A DNA stretch of 10,578 nucleotides, taken from contig JAISRA010000108.1 of NCBI GenBank assembly GCA_031273885.1, positions 1 to 10,578 of the forward strand, read 5' to 3'. Positions 7,925-10,578 of this stretch are shown one piece after another. Under the pieces are notes generated by a model. That model did not search any database and had not been told where the DNA came from. It saw only the letters and a program-made list of their open reading frames with translations. Source of the stretch: Endomicrobium sp. (lineage in GTDB: Bacteria; Elusimicrobiota; Endomicrobiia; Endomicrobiales; Endomicrobiaceae). Made by a program: the position numbers and the translations under genes. Every line of letters starts with the position of its first letter. The first letter of the stretch is position 1.

Positions 7925-8830
7925 ATGTCTGCCAAAAGAACTAATCTGCAAAATTATGCAGAGTACTATGGTTTAAAAATATTAATGTTTACAGTTTGCT
8001 TATTGCACAGATCTATTGCCCAATTTTTTGGTAGAATACTTTCGTTTTTATTGTTTTATTTTATTCCTGTAAGAAAAAAACAATTGCTAGAAAATATAGT
8101 TTTAGCTTTTCCGGAAAAAAGTAAACAAAATGTTAATTTAATAGCAAAAAACACATATAAAACTTTTGCGAGAATTTTTATAGATATGTTTTTTATTTTT
8201 AAGATGTCTGGTGACGAGGTAGAAAAATTATTGACATATGATAAGAATATGATAGATAAAGCTCTCGCCAGAGGCAAGGGATTAGTTTTATTATCTGCGC
8301 ATTTTGGAAATTGGGAGTTGTCTGCTCTTGCACTCGCAAAAAAATATACAGTAGCCCTTATTGTTGCAAAGCAATCTAACGATTTTGTCAACAGAATTAT
8401 AAGCAGCTTTAGGAATAAAGAAGGATTTAATGTAATAGATTTTCAAAGGGACGATAAAATGTCATTCAGGCATATTATAAAAGCGTTAAGAAAAAATTAC
8501 GTTCTTGCTATACTTGGTGATCAGGATGCCGGTCATCAGGGCGTTTTTATACCTTTTTTTGGTAAGTTGGCTTCAACTCCAAAAGGTCCTGCATTTTTTG
8601 CTATACACGCAGGGAGTCCTATTATTACTGCTTTTGGGGTTTATCAGAAAGATGGAAGTATGAAAATGAAATTAGAGGAGTTGCCTATTCCAAATACAGG
8701 TGATGAAAAAAAAGATATTGAAATAATCAATGGCATATACAACGAAAGATTAGAAGATATTATTCGCGAAAATCCCGAGCAATGGTTTTGGTTTCACCGT
8801 AGATGGAACACCCGTCCTAAGAATATATAG
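7925..8830 (+). CDS. Lipid A biosynthesis acyltransferase, LpxL/HtrB family
   Basis: Inner-membrane acyltransferase of 301 residues (the family is about 300) that adds a secondary acyl chain from acyl-ACP to Kdo2-lipid IVA or a related precursor. A hydrophobic N-terminal segment (~20-47, including FFGRILSFLLFYFIP) anchors it. The catalytic HX4E motif is AHFGNWEL, with H126 and E131. The conserved block GDQDAGHQGVFIPFFGK (from 198), then TPKGPAFFAIHAGSP, and the C-terminal PEQWFWFHRRW (from 284) are all typical of the family. No key residue is missing. Whether it is LpxL-, LpxM- or LpxP-like cannot be told from sequence alone, so no symbol is given. The start is slightly odd: an in-frame TGA at 7913-7915 excludes anything further upstream, and the best Shine-Dalgarno (AAAGGA, 7903-7908) is 16 bases from the ATG, further than usual. 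It works upstream of the MsbA-type flippase in the same pathway. Confidence 0.9.
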   Translation: MSAKRTNLQNYAEYYGLKILMFTVCLLHRSIAQFFGRILSFLLFYFIPVRKKQLLENIVLAFPEKSKQNVNLIAKNTYKTFARIFIDMFFIFKMSGDEVEKLLTYDKNMIDKALARGKGLVLLSAHFGNWELSALALAKKYTVALIVAKQSNDFVNRIISSFRNKEGFNVIDFQRDDKMSFRHIIKALRKNYVLAILGDQDAGHQGVFIPFFGKLASTPKGPAFFAIHAGSPIITAFGVYQKDGSMKMKLEELPIPNTGDEKKDIEIINGIYNERLEDIIRENPEQWFWFHRRWNTRPKNI

Positions 8831-8926
8831 TTTTTGCATTAAATTAAAGAGAAAATTAAAGATATGTATCTCTAAGATATTGCTTTCATTTGTTAGATAA
8901 CTAATAGCTTATTCTTTTGTGTTGTT

Positions 8927-9201
8927 TCAGTTTTTTTTGAGCACAAATTGTGGTGTACGCGAATATTTTAAGTAGTAGCTTGTAAAATAGATTACAGAAG
9001 CATCATCGAAAGCCAAAAATGCTTCCGATATTGTCGTTGTACACATGCTCAAAAACATCTTAGTACGTTAGGAGTTTCTATTGTTCTTTGCTATCTGTTT
9101 CTTGAACTTTAGCTTTCATCAAAGGTTTCATCCATCATAGCATACATATACTGTCCTCCAGATGTTGCCTTCATGTTTTTGTCGTATACGTGGAATACCA
9201 T
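8927..9201 (-). pseudogene. Minus-strand gene remnant (unidentified)
   Basis: On the minus strand an ATG at 9201 opens a 30-residue frame (to 9109) beginning MVFHVYDKNMKATSGGQYMY and continuing AMMDETFDES. A one-base shift continues as KAKVQETDSKEQ before a stop. Further on, a minus frame at 9058-8927 is open for 43 residues (MFLSMCTTTISEAFLAFDDA and onward), while a third frame reads DVFEHVYNDNIGSIFGF. The first block has a varied, non-AT-driven composition, is the clearest coding signal in this spacer and is the only minus-strand one in the window. Its start faintly recalls small proteins beginning VHVYDTYVKAKDG (DUF2024-like), but the rest does not follow. No ribosome binding site is visible. 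I read it as a frameshifted remnant, though a genuine 30-residue peptide cannot be excluded. Confidence 0.4.
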
Positions 9202-9283
9202 GATTTTTTATTGTTTACTAAATAAAATTCTATGAGCAATAACAATGACGATATAGGTATATAAAAATATTTTCAAGAATGTT

Positions 9284-9313
9284 TGCGATATATTGCGATA
9301 TATAATGATATAT
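9284..9313. repeat. 10-bp tandem repeat
   Basis: TGCGATATAT occurs twice in immediate succession (9284-9293, 9294-9303), followed by a degenerate third unit AATGATATAT (9304-9313). The period equals one helical turn, so the GATATAT cores would lie on the same face of the DNA. It lies about 375 bases before thrS in otherwise empty sequence. Confidence 0.55.
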
Positions 9314-9491
9314 AATTAAGTTATTTTGTTTTAATTATAATATGAATTAAATACTGCCTAGTCTGTATCTGTGGTAGATCTAATGCTTGAAAATTTTTAT
9401 AGAAAGTAAGAAATGTAGGAATCGTAAGATATAATAAGATAGTTGATGTGTAAATAAAGAAAATAATATATGTCTACTAACTCTTAAATAA

Positions 9492-9653
9492 ATTTATTCT
9501 CAAGAAACCTTTAATTGGGAAAAACTAGGTAATCAAGCAAGTGTTGTGATAGATTCCTTTGTTGATGGTAATACATTAGTCTTTTTGCAATTAATAGTAG
9601 CTTTAATATTTATTTGTATTTCCATGGGGTTAGAATATGGTACAATTAGTTAA
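9492..9653 (+). pseudogene. Fragment of a membrane-protein gene upstream of thrS
   Basis: A frame open for 53 codons reads NWEKLGNQASVVIDSFVDGN, then TLVFLQLIVALIFICISMGL and EYGTIS, and stops at 9651-9653. It has no ATG before the hydrophobic stretch and no ribosome binding site. The helix followed by MGLEYG resembles the N-terminal signature of MgtC/SapB-type membrane proteins (LLALLLG-IGLERE) or the start of a permease, after which the frame ends abruptly. A truncated gene is the best reading. It lies directly in front of thrS and its stop overlaps that gene's open frame. Confidence 0.3.
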
Positions 9654-9688
9654 AGTATATGCTATTAATGGGATTGGATGTAAAAAAT

Positions 9689-10578
9689 ATGGAAAAGCAA
9701 GAATCATTAGATATTTTAAGACATTCTGCAGCGCATATAATGGCGGCAGCTGTTACAGAACTTTTTATCGATACAAAAGTCGCAATCGGCCCGTGTATAG
9801 AAGACGGTTTTTATTATGATTTTGACAGAATAGAGGCTTTTACCACTGATGATTTAGTAAAAATTGAAGAAAAAATGGAAGAGATAATAAAAGCAGACCA
9901 CCCCTTTGTATGTTTTTCTATACCTAAAAACGAAGCTGTCAAAGAATTTCAAGCAAGAGGTGAGAAATATAAAGTGGAAATAGCGTCTCAAATTGAAGAT
10001 GATAAAGTAAGCATGTATAAATCCGGTAATTTTATAGATTTATGCAAGGGGCCTCATATAGGTTCGACAGGCGAACTCAAATATTTTAAACTGCTTTCTG
10101 TTGCCGGAGCTTATTGGAGAGGAGATTCTTCAAAAGATCAGCTTCAGAGAATTTACGGAACAGCTTTTCTTACAGAACAGGATTTGAAAGATTATTTAAC
10201 AAAAATTGAAGATTCTCAAAAAAGAGACCATAGAAAACTCGGAAAAGATTTAGATTTGTTCAGCATTAATGAAGCTGTTGGCAGCGGCTTAGTTCTTTGG
10301 CATCCTAAGGGTGCCTTTTTGAGAGATATTATTGAAAGTTATTGGAAAAAGCTCCATGTTGAAAACGGATACGATCTTTTACTTACACCGCATATAGCAA
10401 GTGAAGAACTTTTTAGAATAAGCGGGCATCTTCAGACTTATTCCGAAAATATGTATGCTCCTATAGAAATAGAGGAGAAACCGTATCGCGTAAAACCTAT
10501 GAACTGCCCGATGCATTTGATGGTATATAAAACAAGACTTCATTCCTACAGAGAGCTTCCTATAAGATATGCTGAGCT
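9689..10578 (+). CDS. thrS: Threonyl-tRNA synthetase, TGS-less form (3' end outside window)
   Basis: Class II synthetase that charges tRNA-Thr with threonine in the cytoplasm. The first 296 codons are in the window and the gene runs off the right edge. The editing (SAD) domain comes first: RHSAAH gives H12 and H16, GPCIEDGFYYDFD follows, and LCKGPH gives C119 and H123, the expected His-His-Cys-His site. Then come GAYWRGDSSKDQLQRIYGTA, the linker KRDHRKLGKDLDLF, motif 1 around KGAFLRDIIESYW, and KPMNCPMH with the zinc-ligand cysteine C273. The window ends in the approach to motif 2 (YRELPIRYAE). The N-terminal TGS domain (~60 residues) of E. coli-type ThrRS is absent: the frame is closed by a TAG at 9647-9649. 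In-frame ATGs at 9659 and 9668 would add 10 or 7 residues. The ATG at 9689 is preferred because TTGGAT at 9674-9679 lies about 9 bases upstream. Confidence 0.93.
   Translation, partial: MEKQESLDILRHSAAHIMAAAVTELFIDTKVAIGPCIEDGFYYDFDRIEAFTTDDLVKIEEKMEEIIKADHPFVCFSIPKNEAVKEFQARGEKYKVEIASQIEDDKVSMYKSGNFIDLCKGPHIGSTGELKYFKLLSVAGAYWRGDSSKDQLQRIYGTAFLTEQDLKDYLTKIEDSQKRDHRKLGKDLDLFSINEAVGSGLVLWHPKGAFLRDIIESYWKKLHVENGYDLLLTPHIASEELFRISGHLQTYSENMYAPIEIEEKPYRVKPMNCPMHLMVYKTRLHSYRELPIRYAE

Larger units (their letters stand above)
8831..9688. other. Eroded spacer between the acyltransferase and thrS
   Basis: About 860 bases without an intact gene. From left to right it holds a minus-strand gene remnant (8927-9201), AT-rich sequence with a 10-bp tandem repeat (9284-9313), and an open membrane-protein-like fragment (9492-9653). 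No convincing terminator follows the acyltransferase. The dyad AGATA-TG-TATCT near 8872 has only five-base arms and no T run. No T-box or other riboswitch core was recognised before thrS. Confidence 0.5.

Noticed and set aside
8998..9025. GAAGCAT...ATGCTTC inverted repeat
   Set aside because: Seven-base arms around a 14-base loop with no T tract, inside a probable gene remnant; chance is likely.
9637..9819. Plus-strand 60-codon frame at the start of thrS
   Set aside because: It is an out-of-frame shadow of thrS; the thrS frame carries clear family motifs.
10070..10080. GGTTCGA as a tRNA T-loop
   Set aside because: It lies within the thrS coding sequence and no acceptor or anticodon arm can be folded around it.

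Overview
The window looks like a chromosomal segment of an AT-rich, host-restricted Gram-negative bacterium undergoing gene decay. Outer-membrane lipid A functions are present (an MsbA-type flippase and an LpxL/HtrB-type acyltransferase) beside housekeeping genes (smc, thrS). All five intact genes lie on the + strand. Between the four long genes lie gaps of roughly 0.5 to 1.6 kb. These gaps hold short coding-like stretches broken by stops and frameshifts. The combination (LPS genes, SMC, very AT-rich codon use, many eroded spacers) recalls termite-gut Endomicrobium (Elusimicrobiota). That placement is inference from style and memory; no search was run.

Layout: 1-192, a small two-helix membrane protein of unknown function. 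193-386, a short spacer with a possible gene remnant. 387-2171, msbA-like ABC exporter. 2172-3887, a 1.7 kb eroded region with a broken exported-protein gene in its first 600 bases, then a 17-bp hairpin and an 18-bp palindrome in sequence with no convincing gene. 3888-7379, smc. 7380-7924, a spacer with two coding-like fragments, a clear intrinsic terminator and a candidate promoter. 7925-8830, LpxL/HtrB-family acyltransferase. 8831-9688, a spacer with a minus-strand gene remnant, a 10-bp tandem repeat and a fragment of a membrane-protein gene. 9689 to the right edge, thrS, cut by the window.

Functionally, the acyltransferase would complete lipid A acylation at the inner membrane and the MsbA-like exporter would flip the lipid A core, so the cell probably still builds an LPS outer membrane. 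SMC (chromosome organisation) and ThrRS (translation) are core functions with no operon link to them. The long decayed gaps suggest the genes are now mostly transcribed singly.

I found no complete tRNA, rRNA, CRISPR array, insertion sequence, phage gene or defence island, and no convincing new multi-gene system. The most interesting material is the gene remnants, the structured elements in the spacers, and a few sequence peculiarities in otherwise ordinary proteins.
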